Assembly (NCBI RefSeq): GCF_019931575.1
Contig: NZ_CP082923.1
Span: forward strand, 3,968,001-4,032,000
Source: Caulobacter segnis
GTDB lineage: Bacteria > Pseudomonadota > Alphaproteobacteria > Caulobacterales > Caulobacteraceae
DNA: 64,000 bases
Direction of reading: 5' to 3'
Shown in pieces: positions 44,175 through 55,234 of this stretch. The translations under genes were made by a program, and so were the position numbers. Below the pieces are notes generated by a model. It did no database searches. It saw only the letters and a list, made by a program, of their open reading frames with translations, and was not told where the DNA came from. Each line of letters opens with the position of its first letter. Positions within the stretch are counted from its first letter, which is position 1.

Positions 44175-44552
44175 ATGCTCGGCGATCAGGACGCCCAGGC
44201 GACGGTGGCGGTGAGGGACCTGAAGGTCGCGCGGCCCTTCTACGAGAAGGTGCTCGGCCTAAAGCCCCTGCCCTCCGACCAACCCAGCGTGCAGGCCTTC
44301 CAGGCCGGGAAGTCGCTGGTGCTGGTCTACGAGTCCGAATTCGCCGGAAGCAACAAGGCCACCGTGCTGACCTGGGCGCTGGGCGAGACCTTCGACGCCG
44401 CGGTCGAACTGCTGAGGGACCGGGGCGTGACGTTCGAGCGCTACGACCTGCCGGCGATGAGCCACGACGGCGACGTCCATGTGGCCGGCGGGATGCGGGT
44501 CGTGTGGTTCAAGGACCCGGACGGCAACATCCTGAGCCTGGGGAACTACTAG
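44175..44552 (+). CDS. VOC/glyoxalase-superfamily protein
   Basis: A 125-residue protein of the VOC fold: TVAVRDLKVARPFYEKVLGL in the first half, and VVWFKDPDGNILSLGNY at the end with the conserved DPDGN motif. It opens with ATG 44175 and diverges from padR. It may be a glyoxalase-like or stress-related enzyme; the exact role is unknown. A T-arm-like stem at 44567-44592 follows and faces the convergent SDR. Confidence 0.85.
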   Translation: MLGDQDAQATVAVRDLKVARPFYEKVLGLKPLPSDQPSVQAFQAGKSLVLVYESEFAGSNKATVLTWALGETFDAAVELLRDRGVTFERYDLPAMSHDGDVHVAGGMRVVWFKDPDGNILSLGNY

Positions 44553-44566
44553 GCGGTCGTTAAGAG

Positions 44567-44592
44567 AGCCCCTCTCTCTTAGAGAGAGGGCT
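44567..44592. terminator. Bidirectional terminator between VOC and SDR genes
   Basis: AGCCCCTCTCTC and GAGAGAGGGCT (one bulge) with TTA in the loop, in the 40-bp gap between two convergent stops. Runs of T are short (CTTC) on either side. Confidence 0.55.
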
Positions 44593-45336
44593 TCAAACGA
44601 TCCCCCCGTTCACCCGGATCACCTGGCCGTTGACCCAGGCCCCGTCCGGGCCGGCCAGGAAGGCGATGGCGGCGGCGATGTCCTCGGGCTGGCCCAGGCG
44701 CTCCAGCGGCGCGGCCTTGGAGAGGCGCTCGACGACCTCAGCGGGCTTGCCGTCCAGGAACAGCTTGGTGGCCGTCGGTCCGGGCGCGATCGCGTTCACG
44801 GTGATCGAGCGGCCGCGCAGCTCCTTGGTCAGGATGGCGCTCAGCGTCTCGACGGCCGCCTTGCTGGCCGCGTAGACGCCGTAGGTCGCGGGCAGCAGGC
44901 CGACGACGCTGGACGAGATGTTGATGATCCGGCCGCCGTCGCGCAGGCGGCGAGCGGCCTCGCGCAGGGTGTTGAAGACGCCCTTCAGGTTCACCGCGAT
45001 GGTCTGGTCGAACAGGGCGTCGTCGGTGTCGGCGATATTGGCCAGCTTCATGATCCCGGCGTTGTTGACCAGCACGTCGACGCCGCCGAAGGCCGCCTCG
45101 GCGTGGTCGAACAGCCGGCGCACGGCGGCCGGGTCGCTGACGTCGGCCTGGGCGGTGAGGGCCTTGCCGCCAGCCGCCTCGATCTCGCGGACCACCGCCT
45201 CGGCGGGGGCTACGCCGCCGGCGTAGTTGACGATGACGGTGAAGCCGTCGCGGGCCAGGCGCCTGGCGGTCTCGGCGCCGATGCCGCCCGAAGCCCCGGT
45301 CACCAGCGCCACCTTGGTTTCGATCGATTGGGTCAT
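44593..45336 (-). CDS. SDR-family oxidoreductase (3-ketoacyl-ACP reductase-like)
   Basis: A 247-residue short-chain dehydrogenase with TGASGGIGAETA (NADP site), DVLVNNAGIM, ISSSVVGLLP (Ser) and YAASKAAV (Tyr/Lys), and the C-terminal GQVIRVNGG. This form is often named 3-ketoacyl-ACP reductase but can act on other carbonyls. ATG 45336 begins the conserved N-terminus and is preferred to 45363. It is divergent from the LysR gene at 45440; the palindrome TGTTCG-TATAAG-CGAACA between them suggests that LysR controls it. Confidence 0.9.
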   Translation of the reverse strand: MTQSIETKVALVTGASGGIGAETARRLARDGFTVIVNYAGGVAPAEAVVREIEAAGGKALTAQADVSDPAAVRRLFDHAEAAFGGVDVLVNNAGIMKLANIADTDDALFDQTIAVNLKGVFNTLREAARRLRDGGRIINISSSVVGLLPATYGVYAASKAAVETLSAILTKELRGRSITVNAIAPGPTATKLFLDGKPAEVVERLSKAAPLERLGQPEDIAAAIAFLAGPDGAWVNGQVIRVNGGIV

Positions 45337-45407
45337 GGCAGGTCTCCTTTGCCGGGAGACCATGCGCCTTCGCCGCGCTTGAATAATTCAGCCATCCACG
45401 ACATCAC

Positions 45408-45425
45408 TGTTCGTATAAGCGAACA
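45408..45425. promoter_or_regulatory. LysR-type operator between SDR and LysR genes
   Basis: TGTTCG (45408-45413), TATAAG, CGAACA (45420-45425): a perfect 6-bp dyad, with the T-N11-A spacing form common for LysR-type boxes. It is 15 bp before the LysR start and 72 bp before the SDR start, so the regulator may also control itself. Confidence 0.6.
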
Positions 45426-45439
45426 ATGGAGACGGACGC

Positions 45440-46336
45440 GTGGATCGGTTCGAGGCGATGCGCCTGTTCGTCCGGATCGTGGAGCGGCGCAGCTTCACCC
45501 AGGCGGCCGCCGACCTCGACCTGCCGCGCTCGACCGCCACCGAGGCCGTGCAGCAGCTGGAGGCGCGACTGGGCGCGCGGCTGCTCCAGCGCACCACCCG
45601 CCAGGTCAGCCCCACCCTGGACGGCGAGGCCTACTACCAGCGTTGCCTGCGCCTGCTGGACGAGCTGGAGGACGCCGAGGGCGCGTTCCGCCAGCACAAG
45701 CCGCGCGGCCTGCTGCGGGTGGACGTCCAGGGCGCCCTGGCGCGACGGTTCCTGCTGCCGGACCTGCCCGACTTCCTGGCGGCCTATCCCGAGCTGCGGA
45801 TCCAGATGACCGAGGGCGACCGTCTGGTCGACCTGGTGCGCGAGGGCGTCGACTGCGTGTTGCGGATCGGCGACCTGACCGACAGCGCCATGGTCGCGCG
45901 GCGGGTGGCCATGCTCCCCGAGGTCACCTGCGCCGCCCCGGCCTATCTGGCGCGCCGCGGCGTTCCGAAGGCGCCGTATCACCTCGCCGACCACCGCATG
46001 GTCGGCTTCCTGCAGGCCGCGACGGGCCATCCCCATCCGCTGGAACTGACCGTCGAGGGCAAGCCTCGCCAGGTCGCCGTCGAGGCCGACGTGATCGTCA
46101 ACTCGGCCGAGAACACGGTGGCCATGGGCCTGCTGGGCCTGGGCCTGATCCAGGTGCCCCGCTACCGCGTCGAGGACGCCCTGGCGGACGGGAGCCTGGT
46201 GGAGGTGCTGGCCGACTTCCCGCCGACGCCGACGCCGGTGTCGCTGCTCTACCCGCGCAGCCGCCAGCTGTCCCCGCGCGTGCGGGTGTTCATCGACTGG
46301 GTGGTCAGGCGGTTCGAGGTCCAGCGCGCCGCCTAA
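45440..46336 (+). CDS. LysR-family transcription regulator
   Basis: A 298-residue LTTR with the N-terminal HTH (about 1-60; FVRIVERRSFTQAAADLDLPRSTATEAV in description, split here) and a substrate-binding effector domain (about 88-293). The start is GTG 45440, with GGAG 8 nt upstream (45428-45431); the ATG at 45426 is out of frame. The C-terminal form with LLPDLPDFLAAYP and DCVLRIGDL resembles the AaeR/DmlR-type group. Divergent SDR is its probable target. Confidence 0.93.
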   Translation: MDRFEAMRLFVRIVERRSFTQAAADLDLPRSTATEAVQQLEARLGARLLQRTTRQVSPTLDGEAYYQRCLRLLDELEDAEGAFRQHKPRGLLRVDVQGALARRFLLPDLPDFLAAYPELRIQMTEGDRLVDLVREGVDCVLRIGDLTDSAMVARRVAMLPEVTCAAPAYLARRGVPKAPYHLADHRMVGFLQAATGHPHPLELTVEGKPRQVAVEADVIVNSAENTVAMGLLGLGLIQVPRYRVEDALADGSLVEVLADFPPTPTPVSLLYPRSRQLSPRVRVFIDWVVRRFEVQRAA

Positions 46337-46429
46337 GTAGTTTTCCGACCCGTAACGCCCCGAACTGACGCCCCGGCGGGCCCGGGCCTAGGGTGGCGGC
46401 CACCTATCCGCCATCCGGGAGACGCCACC

Positions 46430-47464
46430 ATGCAAGCGATCATGAAGGCCGCCGTCGTACGCGCCTTTGGCCAGCCGCTGGTCTTCGAGGACGCGCCAAA
46501 GCCGACGCCGGGCCCCGGCCAGGTGCTGGTCAAGATCGCCGCCTGCGGCGTCTGCCACACCGACCTGCACGCCGCCCACGGCGACTGGCCGATCAAGCCG
46601 ACCCTGCCGTTCATTCCGGGCCACGAGGGCGTCGGCGCCGTCGTCGAGCTGGGCCAGGGCGTCACCCACCTGAAGCTGGGCGACCGGGTCGGCGTGCCGT
46701 GGCTGCACACCGCCTGCGGCCACTGCGTCCACTGCCTGGGCGGCTGGGAGACCTTGTGCGAGGCCCAGCAGAACACCGGCTATTCCGTCGACGGCGGCTT
46801 CGCCGAATACGTGCTGGCCGACGCCGACTATGTGGGGCTGATCCCCGACGCGCTGAGCTATGTCGAGGCCGCCCCGATCCTGTGCGCCGGGGTCACGGTC
46901 TACAAGGGCCTGAAGGTGCTGGACGCCAAGGCCGGCGACTGGGTGGCGATCTCGGGCATCGGGGGCCTGGGCCACCTGGCCGTGCAGTACGCCAAGGCCA
47001 TGGGCTTCAAGGTCGCCGCCGTCGACGTCGCCGAGGACAAGCTGGCCCTGGCCCGCGACCTGGGCGCGGAGATCACCATCGACGCCAGCCGCGAGGATCC
47101 GGCGGCGGTGTTGCGCAAGGCCATCGGCGGCGCCCAGGGCGTGCTGGTCACGGCCGTCTCGCGCATCGCCTTCTCGCAGGCCCTGGGCATGGTCCGGCGC
47201 GGCGGCACCGTCTCGCTGAACGGCCTGCCGCCCGGCGACTTCCCGCTGGCGATCTTCGACACCGTGCTGCGCGGCATCACCGTGCGCGGTTCGATCGTCG
47301 GCACCCGGCTGGACCTGGCCGAGGCCCTGGCCTTCGCCGCCGACGGCCGGGTCAAGGCCACCACCGAGACCGCCCGCCTGGGCGAGGTCAACACGGTGTT
47401 CGACCGCATGGAGAAGGGCCAGATCAGCGGCCGCGTGGTGCTGGATTTCGAGGCCGACGCTTGA
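46430..47464 (+). CDS. Zinc-dependent alcohol dehydrogenase
   Basis: A 344-residue medium-chain dehydrogenase of the bacterial AdhA/AdhP type. Catalytic zinc: Cys42 region (ACGVCHTD), His65/Glu66 (GHEGVG) and Cys152; structural zinc: Cys96, Cys99, Cys102 and Cys110. NAD-binding GIGGLGHLA (about 176-184). It oxidises ethanol or reduces aldehydes. The stop TGA overlaps the TTG start of the next gene, a c-type cytochrome, so the two may be coupled. Confidence 0.93.
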   Translation: MQAIMKAAVVRAFGQPLVFEDAPKPTPGPGQVLVKIAACGVCHTDLHAAHGDWPIKPTLPFIPGHEGVGAVVELGQGVTHLKLGDRVGVPWLHTACGHCVHCLGGWETLCEAQQNTGYSVDGGFAEYVLADADYVGLIPDALSYVEAAPILCAGVTVYKGLKVLDAKAGDWVAISGIGGLGHLAVQYAKAMGFKVAAVDVAEDKLALARDLGAEITIDASREDPAAVLRKAIGGAQGVLVTAVSRIAFSQALGMVRRGGTVSLNGLPPGDFPLAIFDTVLRGITVRGSIVGTRLDLAEALAFAADGRVKATTETARLGEVNTVFDRMEKGQISGRVVLDFEADA

Positions 47465-47844
47465 AGCCGGCGGGCGTCCTGCTGGCCGCCGTCGCCCTGA
47501 CCCTGGTCGCCGCGCCGGCCCTGGCGCGGCAGGCCTCGGCCAGCAACGGCGAGCGGCTGGCGCGGCGCCACTGCGGCGGCTGCCACGCCGTCCGCGACGG
47601 GGTCAGCCCCCTGCCCGACGCCCCGCCGTTCGCCAGCCTGTACGCCCGCTATCCGCCCGGCGGCCTGGCCACGGTCCTCGAGGAGGGCATGCTGGCGCCC
47701 CGGCGGCCGCCCGAGGAAGGCGCGCCGCGCAGTCATCCGCGCATGCCGATGACCCAGCTGGACGACGACCAGCGCGCCGACCTCGAAGCCTATCTGCGCG
47801 GCCTGGATCCGCGCCGCCCGGCCCCGCCCAGACCCCGCCTGTAG
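47461..47844 (+). CDS. Small exported c-type cytochrome
   Basis: A 127-residue exported class I cytochrome c with a signal peptide (about 1-22, ending ALARQ), a haem motif CGGCH (Cys38, Cys41, His42) and a probable axial Met near HPRMPMTQL. The start appears to be TTG 47461, overlapping the adh stop TGA by three bases; no better ATG is near. In function it could accept electrons in the periplasm, although the zinc dehydrogenase next to it uses NAD in the cytoplasm. The C-terminus is Pro/Arg-rich. Confidence 0.82.
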   Translation: MKPAGVLLAAVALTLVAAPALARQASASNGERLARRHCGGCHAVRDGVSPLPDAPPFASLYARYPPGGLATVLEEGMLAPRRPPEEGAPRSHPRMPMTQLDDDQRADLEAYLRGLDPRRPAPPRPRL

Positions 47845-47902
47845 CCTCCGCTCCGCCAGGGCGCGAAGCGTTGCAAGAACAGCACGTCCCCTCCCTTCTT
47901 GT

Positions 47903-47923
47903 TGCAAGTCATTTTCATTTGCG
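47903..47923. promoter_or_regulatory. Possible Fur-like box ahead of the siderophore receptor
   Basis: TGCAAGT, seven bases, ATTTGCG is an imperfect dyad (TGCAA / TTGCG) of the size of alphaproteobacterial Fur/Irr sites, followed by TATAGG (47935-47940) as possible -10. It lies 123 bp before the receptor ATG. Iron control is expected for the receptor, but the site is weak. Confidence 0.3.
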
Positions 47924-48045
47924 AAAAGGCGGACTATAGGTCCCGCCAATGTCGGACAAACCGACGTCGTGGCGCACTCCCCGCGCCGCGCCCGCCGGCG
48001 CTAGGCCGCGCGGGGATTTGTGGAATCCAGTTTTAGGTGGGGCAT

Positions 48046-50174
48046 ATGGTTCTGAAGACTACGCTGCTCGCGGGCGGCGCGTTCCTGGCGCTCGTTTCCC
48101 AGGCTTCGGCGCAGACGGCGACGTCGTCGAAAAGCGAAGACACGCGCGTCGACGAGGTGGTCATCAACGGCGCGTACACGATCAACAGTCGTGTCGACAC
48201 GGCGACCGGCCTGGGCCTGACCCTGCGCGAGACCCCGCAGTCGGTGACCGTGATCACCGCCCAGCGCATCAAGGACCAGAACCTGCAGACGATCTCCGAC
48301 GTCGTGCGCAACACCGCCGGCGTCTCGCTGGTCGAGGTCGACGACGTCCGCAACGTGTTCAACGCCCGCGGCTTTGAGATCAAGAACTACCAGATCGACG
48401 GCGTGCCGCTGTCGTGGAGCCTGGCCGGCGACTCCGGCGAGACCGTCGTCGACATGTCGATCTACGAGCGCGTCGAGATCGTGCGCGGCGCCACCGGCCT
48501 GCTGACCGGCGCCGGCGATCCGTCCGCGTCGATCAACCTGGTGCGCAAGCACGCCGACGCCCGCGAGTTCACCGGCTCGGTCTCGGCGACCCTGGGCAGC
48601 TGGGACAAGCGCCAGGTCGAGGCCGACGTCTCGGGCGCGATCAGGGGCGGGACGATCCGCGGCCGCCTAGTCGGCAAGTACGAGAAGCGCGACACCTATT
48701 TCGACCGCCAGAGCACCGAGAAGAACGTCCTCTACGGCGTGGTGGAAGCCGACCTGACTCCCGACACCCTGCTGCGTGTCGGCGCCAGCCGTCAGGAGAC
48801 CAACCCGAACGCCGCGTTCTGGGGCGCCCTGCCCTCGTTCTACACCGACGGCGGCCGCACCAACCTGCCGGTCTCGACCAACACGGCGGCGAACTGGGCG
48901 TACTGGGACACCACCAACACCAACTACTTCGCCAACCTGTCGCACACCTTCTCGAACGGCTGGAAGCTGTCGTTCAACTACAACCGCCTGATCAACGAGC
49001 AGGATTCCCAGCTGCTCTATCTGTACGGGACCATCGACCGCGCCACCGGCGTGGGCCTGGCCACCTGGCCCTACAAGAGCAAGGGCAAGACCACCCAGGA
49101 CAGCTTCGACGTCCAGCTGCACGGCGACTACGCGCTGCTCGGCCGCACGCATGAGTTCACGGCCGGCGCGCTCTACAGCAAGCAGGACTCCGACGTGGTC
49201 TACTACGTCGCCGGCGGCGCCAACGCCTTCCTGCCGGCGACCAGCATCTACAGCTGGGACGGCAACTTCCCCATGCCGACCTTCTCGTCGACGCCGACCC
49301 AGTACACCGACAACGAGACCAAGCAGACCGGCGCCTTCGCCGCCACGCGCCTGAACGTCACCGACAGCCTGAAGGTGATCGGCGGCGCGCGTCTGTCGAC
49401 CTGGGAACGCAGCGGCGTCAACGGCGGCGCGGCCGACAACTACGAAGCCAAGAACGTCGTCATTCCCTATATCGGCGTGCTCTACGACCTGACGCCGTCG
49501 CACCGCCTGTACGGCAGCTACACCGAGATCTTCCAGCCGCAGAACCTGCGTGACATCAACGCCAAGGTTCTCGACCCGATCACCGGCAAGGCCTACGAAC
49601 TGGGCCTCAAGAGCGCCTTCTTCGACGATGCGCTGCAGTCGACCGTGGCGGTCTTCAAGATCCAGCAGGATGGCGTGGGCCAGGCCACCGGCCAGGTCGT
49701 GCCGGGCTCGAGCCCGCCCGAGCAGGCCTACGCCCCGGCTGACGGCGCCAAGAGCACCGGCTTCGAGGTGGAACTGCTGGGCCGCATCACCCAGGGCTGG
49801 AACGTCAGCGCCAACTACGCCCAGTTCGAGGTCGAGGACGCCGACGGCGCCAAGGTCAACACCGACCAGCCGCGCAAGAGCTTCACCGTCTTCTCGACCT
49901 ACAAGTTCGGCGGCGGGCTGGACGGCCTGGTGGTGGGCGGCGCGTCAACTGGCGCGACACGATCTACTCGGTGACCGGCGCGGCGCGGATCGAGCAGAAG
50001 GCCTTCGCGCTGGTGAACCTGATGGCCCGCTACGAGATCAACGAGAACCTGTCCGTGCAGGCCAATGTCGATAACCTGTTCGACAAGACCTACTACAGCC
50101 AGATCAGCTATTTCAGCCAGTACCGCTACGGCGCGCCGCGCAACTACACGGTCGCCCTGAAGTACGCGTTCTAG
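48046..50174 (+). pseudogene. TonB-dependent siderophore receptor, frameshifted near the C-terminus
   Basis: A ferrisiderophore receptor of the FhuE/FpvA type: signal peptide (about 1-23, ending ASAQT), TonB box about VDEVVI, plug with LRETPQSVTVIT and VEIVRGATGLLTGAGDPSASINLVRK, then a barrel. The start is ATG 48046 with AGGTGGGG in front. The frame is open to TGA 49972-49974, giving 643 residues. A single missing base in 49936-49943 moves the last 77 residues to another frame: adding one G restores VVGGGVNWRDTIYSVTGAAR and a normal barrel end (VALKYAF, stop 50172-50174), about 709 residues. As written the receptor lacks its last strands and should not fold. It is either a real inactivation or a sequence error. 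Confidence 0.88.
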
Positions 50175-50187
50175 GCGCTGTCCGGGC

Positions 50188-50216
50188 GCCTCCGGCGGTC
50201 AACGACCGCCGGAGGC
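50188..50216 (+). terminator. Hairpin after the siderophore receptor
   Basis: A perfect 13-bp stem, GCCTCCGGCGGTC (50188-50200) and GACCGCCGGAGGC (50204-50216), loop AAC. It lies 13 bp past the receptor stop. There is no T run after it. Confidence 0.55.
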
Positions 50217-50258
50217 AAGCCCAACGCTTGCGATCATTCCCCCGAAATGCAATTATAA

Positions 50259-50285
50259 AGAGCACTGTTCGACGAACACTGCTCT
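50259..50285. promoter_or_regulatory. 27-bp operator-like palindrome at a promoter
   Basis: AGAGCACTGTTCG (50259-50271), A, CGAACACTGCTCT (50273-50285): 13-bp arms with one mismatch pair. Just before it is a promoter-like TTGCGA (50228-50233), about 17-19 bp, AATTATAA (50251-50258). The palindrome would cover the start point of the two-gene operon at 50320, which is a strong layout for repression. No regulator gene is adjacent. Confidence 0.6.
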
Positions 50286-50319
50286 AGCGCGCTATCCGCC
50301 TTTGCATTCGGGGGAGCGG

Positions 50320-51411
50320 ATGACACGACACATCCTCTTCCTCGTGCACGGCATGGGCCGCTACGGCGTCTGGGCCGACGGCGGCTACAAGCCCGACCCG
50401 AACAGCTGGTTCGAGGCGTGCGAAAAGGAACTCAGGGACAACTACGCCCGGTTCATCCAGGACACGGTCGGTGCCGCCTTCGACGACCTCTTCGTCATCA
50501 GGCGCATCGAGTACGACAGCATCCTCGACCACTTCCGCGCGGCCTGGAAAACCCAGTCCGACGACTGGAGCCAGCTTGGGGTCGGCAAGGGCTTCATCGG
50601 CGAGATCCAGACGTTCTTTCGCAAGAACAGCGACGACGCCTTCCTGTGGACCCACCTGGCCGATGTCGCCCTCTATATGGCGCCGACCGTCCGGGCCCAC
50701 GTCCAGGCCCACGTGGCCACCGAGATCACCAAGGTCCTGGCCAAGGCGCTCCGGGACCGCCAGTTCGGTCAGTGGAGCGTGATCGCCCACTCGCTGGGCA
50801 CGGCCGTCACGCACGACACGGTCTCGCAACTGGCCCGGCTGACCAAGACGCCCTGGGGCGCGGAACTGGGGCCGATCCCCGCGCCGCGCGCCCTGGTCAT
50901 GGTCGCCAACGTCGCGCGCCTGCTGACCGACAGCACCTCCACCCTGTACGCCGAAACCCTGGCGCCCATCGGCGCGGGCCACCCGACCTACTACATCAGC
51001 TGCGCGCATGTCCTCGACCCGTTCACGCGCCTGGCACCGTTCCAGCCGGGCTGGACAAGCCCGCGCTACAGGGCGCTGTCGAAGCTGGGCGTCTACTACC
51101 TCGCGCCCGAGGTCATCGACGTCCTGCGTTCGGGGGAGAACCACAACAAGTTCGGCCAGGTCGTTCCGCACGGCTTCAAGCACTACCTGCGCCAGCCCGA
51201 GGTCACGGCCACGATGTGGCCGCTGCTGCTGGCCGAGGATCCGGCCGACTATCCCGACATCGCCGACGCGGTCCTGGAAGCCTATCGCGACGAGGAGCGG
51301 AAGGCGCTGAAGGCCAAGCTGAAGCCCAAGCTCGACGACCTCCTGGCCCATCTGCCGCCGGCCGACCCGGTTTTGGAGCAACTCCTCAAGCTGCTGAAGG
51401 GGCTGCTCTGA
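50320..51411 (+). CDS. Alpha/beta hydrolase (esterase/lipase-like), unknown role
   Basis: A 363-residue protein of the alpha/beta hydrolase fold: LFLVHGMGRYG at residues about 5-15 (strand and oxyanion loop) and IAHSLGTAV with the nucleophile-type Ser158 in an A-H-S-L-G elbow. A His near the C-terminal part could complete a triad. There is no signal peptide. GGGGGAG is 3 nt before the ATG 50320, favouring it over 50302. The TGA overlaps the next gene start (TGATG), so the two are coupled. I do not recognise the exact family. A palindrome sits at the promoter. Confidence 0.75.
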   Translation: MTRHILFLVHGMGRYGVWADGGYKPDPNSWFEACEKELRDNYARFIQDTVGAAFDDLFVIRRIEYDSILDHFRAAWKTQSDDWSQLGVGKGFIGEIQTFFRKNSDDAFLWTHLADVALYMAPTVRAHVQAHVATEITKVLAKALRDRQFGQWSVIAHSLGTAVTHDTVSQLARLTKTPWGAELGPIPAPRALVMVANVARLLTDSTSTLYAETLAPIGAGHPTYYISCAHVLDPFTRLAPFQPGWTSPRYRALSKLGVYYLAPEVIDVLRSGENHNKFGQVVPHGFKHYLRQPEVTATMWPLLLAEDPADYPDIADAVLEAYRDEERKALKAKLKPKLDDLLAHLPPADPVLEQLLKLLKGLL

Positions 51412-52688
51412 TGCGCCTCGCCACCCTCCCCTTCACCGCCCTCGCCCTCGCCGCCTGTCTCGCCGCGCCCCTGCCGGTCCGGGCGCAGACTCCGCCGCCG
51501 CTGTCGTTCGAAGCGACGCGGACGGCCTGCATCGCCGCCGTCCAGGCCGCGCTGCCGGCGGGATCGACGGCGGACCAGGCGATCGGCGTCCTGGCGCGAC
51601 AGACCCGCGACGCCGGCCCCACCGACTGCAAGGGCCCCGATCTCGAGCCCTATTCGCCGCCCCGGATCCTGGACGCCGTCCAGGAAGGCGTGACGCGCGG
51701 GCGGCTCGACAACGGCTGCTCCGGTGACCTCGCCCAGCCCGCCTGCGAGGGTCTGGCGGCCGCGGCGACGCGCCTGACGACGGCCCGCGCCCTGCTGGGC
51801 CTGGACGGTCCCGCCAAGACGGCGGCCCAGCAGAGCGCCCTCGCCGACTACACGACCGCCGTTCACTGGGATCACGCCTATCTCGGCTTCGGCCAGTCCG
51901 CCGCGGGCGTCAGCCTTCTGAAGCTGGCCCTGAAGGCCGGCCCTGGCGCCGCGGCGGCGGCCACGGTCGACGCGGCCACCGTCGCCGGCGATTTCCGCAC
52001 GACGTTCCGCGCCACGCCCGAGGGCGCGGCGCCGTGCGACGCGGCCTGCGCCGCCGCCACGGCCAGGGTCGTCGCGCTGTTCCCCCTGCTGCATGGCCTG
52101 GACGTCGCCTGGCAGGGGCCGGCCGGCGAGGGCATGGCGGCGTACGCCGACCACCTTCAGGTCACGCGCGACCGCTGGGACGCCTATCACTTCGGCGGCG
52201 GCGACGCCCGGGTGCAGCTGCCCTGGGAGCTGGCGGTCAACGGCCTGATCTTCCAACGGACCCGGCCGCGCCTGCAGGACGGCTCGCGCGAGCCCTTTCC
52301 GCGTCCGCCCCGATGGGCCCTGACCGTCGCCCACCCCACCGTCGGCCTGTCGCTGAAGGACACGCGCGGCGCGGACTCCAACCTGGTCGGGGTCGTGGAG
52401 GCGCTGGGCTTCTCCAAGTGGACCTATGGCGAGGACAACAGGCGGTCGCGCGAATGGGGCGTGTCGGCGGTCGCCGCCTACCAGCCGCGCGACAACGGGC
52501 ATGACTGGGGCTACGGCGTGCTGGCGCGCCTGCCCTGGCGCGGGATCAACCTGGCCTGGACCCGCGCGCGGCTCGACAACGGCCAGGATTTCGACCAGCT
52601 GCTGGTGAGCGTCGACGTCTCGAAATACATCGGCGGCGGGGCGGGAAACCTGGCGAAGCTGTTCAAGCTCCAGGACCCGGCGAAGTAG
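51411..52688 (+). CDS. Secreted protein of unknown function
   Basis: A 425-residue protein with a clear signal peptide (about 1-25, ending PVRAQ). The mature part has few Cys (near residues 40, 73, 103 and 111, plus CDAAC later) and two regions: an Ala-rich helical part (about 30-240) and a C-terminal part (about 245-425) with many Trp, Tyr and Arg (WDHAYLGFG, LPWELAVNGLIFQ, WALTVAHPTVGLSL). The last third has alternating strand-like hydrophobicity and ends KLFKLQDPAK. It may be an outer-membrane-associated or beta-rich protein. Translation is coupled to the esterase-like gene. No family is recognised. Confidence 0.7.
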   Translation: MRLATLPFTALALAACLAAPLPVRAQTPPPLSFEATRTACIAAVQAALPAGSTADQAIGVLARQTRDAGPTDCKGPDLEPYSPPRILDAVQEGVTRGRLDNGCSGDLAQPACEGLAAAATRLTTARALLGLDGPAKTAAQQSALADYTTAVHWDHAYLGFGQSAAGVSLLKLALKAGPGAAAAATVDAATVAGDFRTTFRATPEGAAPCDAACAAATARVVALFPLLHGLDVAWQGPAGEGMAAYADHLQVTRDRWDAYHFGGGDARVQLPWELAVNGLIFQRTRPRLQDGSREPFPRPPRWALTVAHPTVGLSLKDTRGADSNLVGVVEALGFSKWTYGEDNRRSREWGVSAVAAYQPRDNGHDWGYGVLARLPWRGINLAWTRARLDNGQDFDQLLVSVDVSKYIGGGAGNLAKLFKLQDPAK

Positions 52689-52771
52689 ATCGCGCCCCTC
52701 CCGCCACCTTGCTGCCAGTGCTGTCAGCAGCCCCTCTAGCGTTCGCGTACCGGCGCTCCTAATTTGGAGCC

Positions 52772-55030
<2,259 letters not shown>

Positions 55031-55165
55031 CCCTCTCCCCTTGCGGGAGAGGGTGGCCCACGCAGTGGGCCGGGTGAGGGGTCGCGCGGGTCTGTCGGAT
55101 AGGACTTTCAACCCCTCATCCGACCGCCTCTGGCGGCCACCTTCTCCCGCAAGGGGAGAAGGATA
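55031..55165. repeat. Inverted-repeat element after uvrB
   Basis: Two related hairpin arms face each other: CTCTCCCC-TTGC-GGGAGAG followed by GGGTGAGGGG on the left and the complementary ACCCCTCATCC and TTCTCCC-GCAA-GGGGAGAA on the right. This is a REP-like element found in many Alphaproteobacteria, of a different family from the CTCCCCC copies. It probably ends uvrB transcription. Confidence 0.75.
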
Positions 55166-55234
55166 CTCCGCTTGCGGAACGTCGTTATCTCACACAAGCT
55201 TGACTGGTCACCCGCCGCGTGGAGCGCGCCAACC

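Noticed and set aside
47949..48377. 142-residue ORF at the start of the siderophore receptor
   Set aside because: Out of frame with the receptor and overlapping its signal peptide and plug; reads as Arg-rich shadow.
52740..52771. SOS (LexA) box ahead of uvrB
   Set aside because: Only one GTTC half-site is found; the second half of the alphaproteobacterial GTTC-N7-GTTC form is missing.
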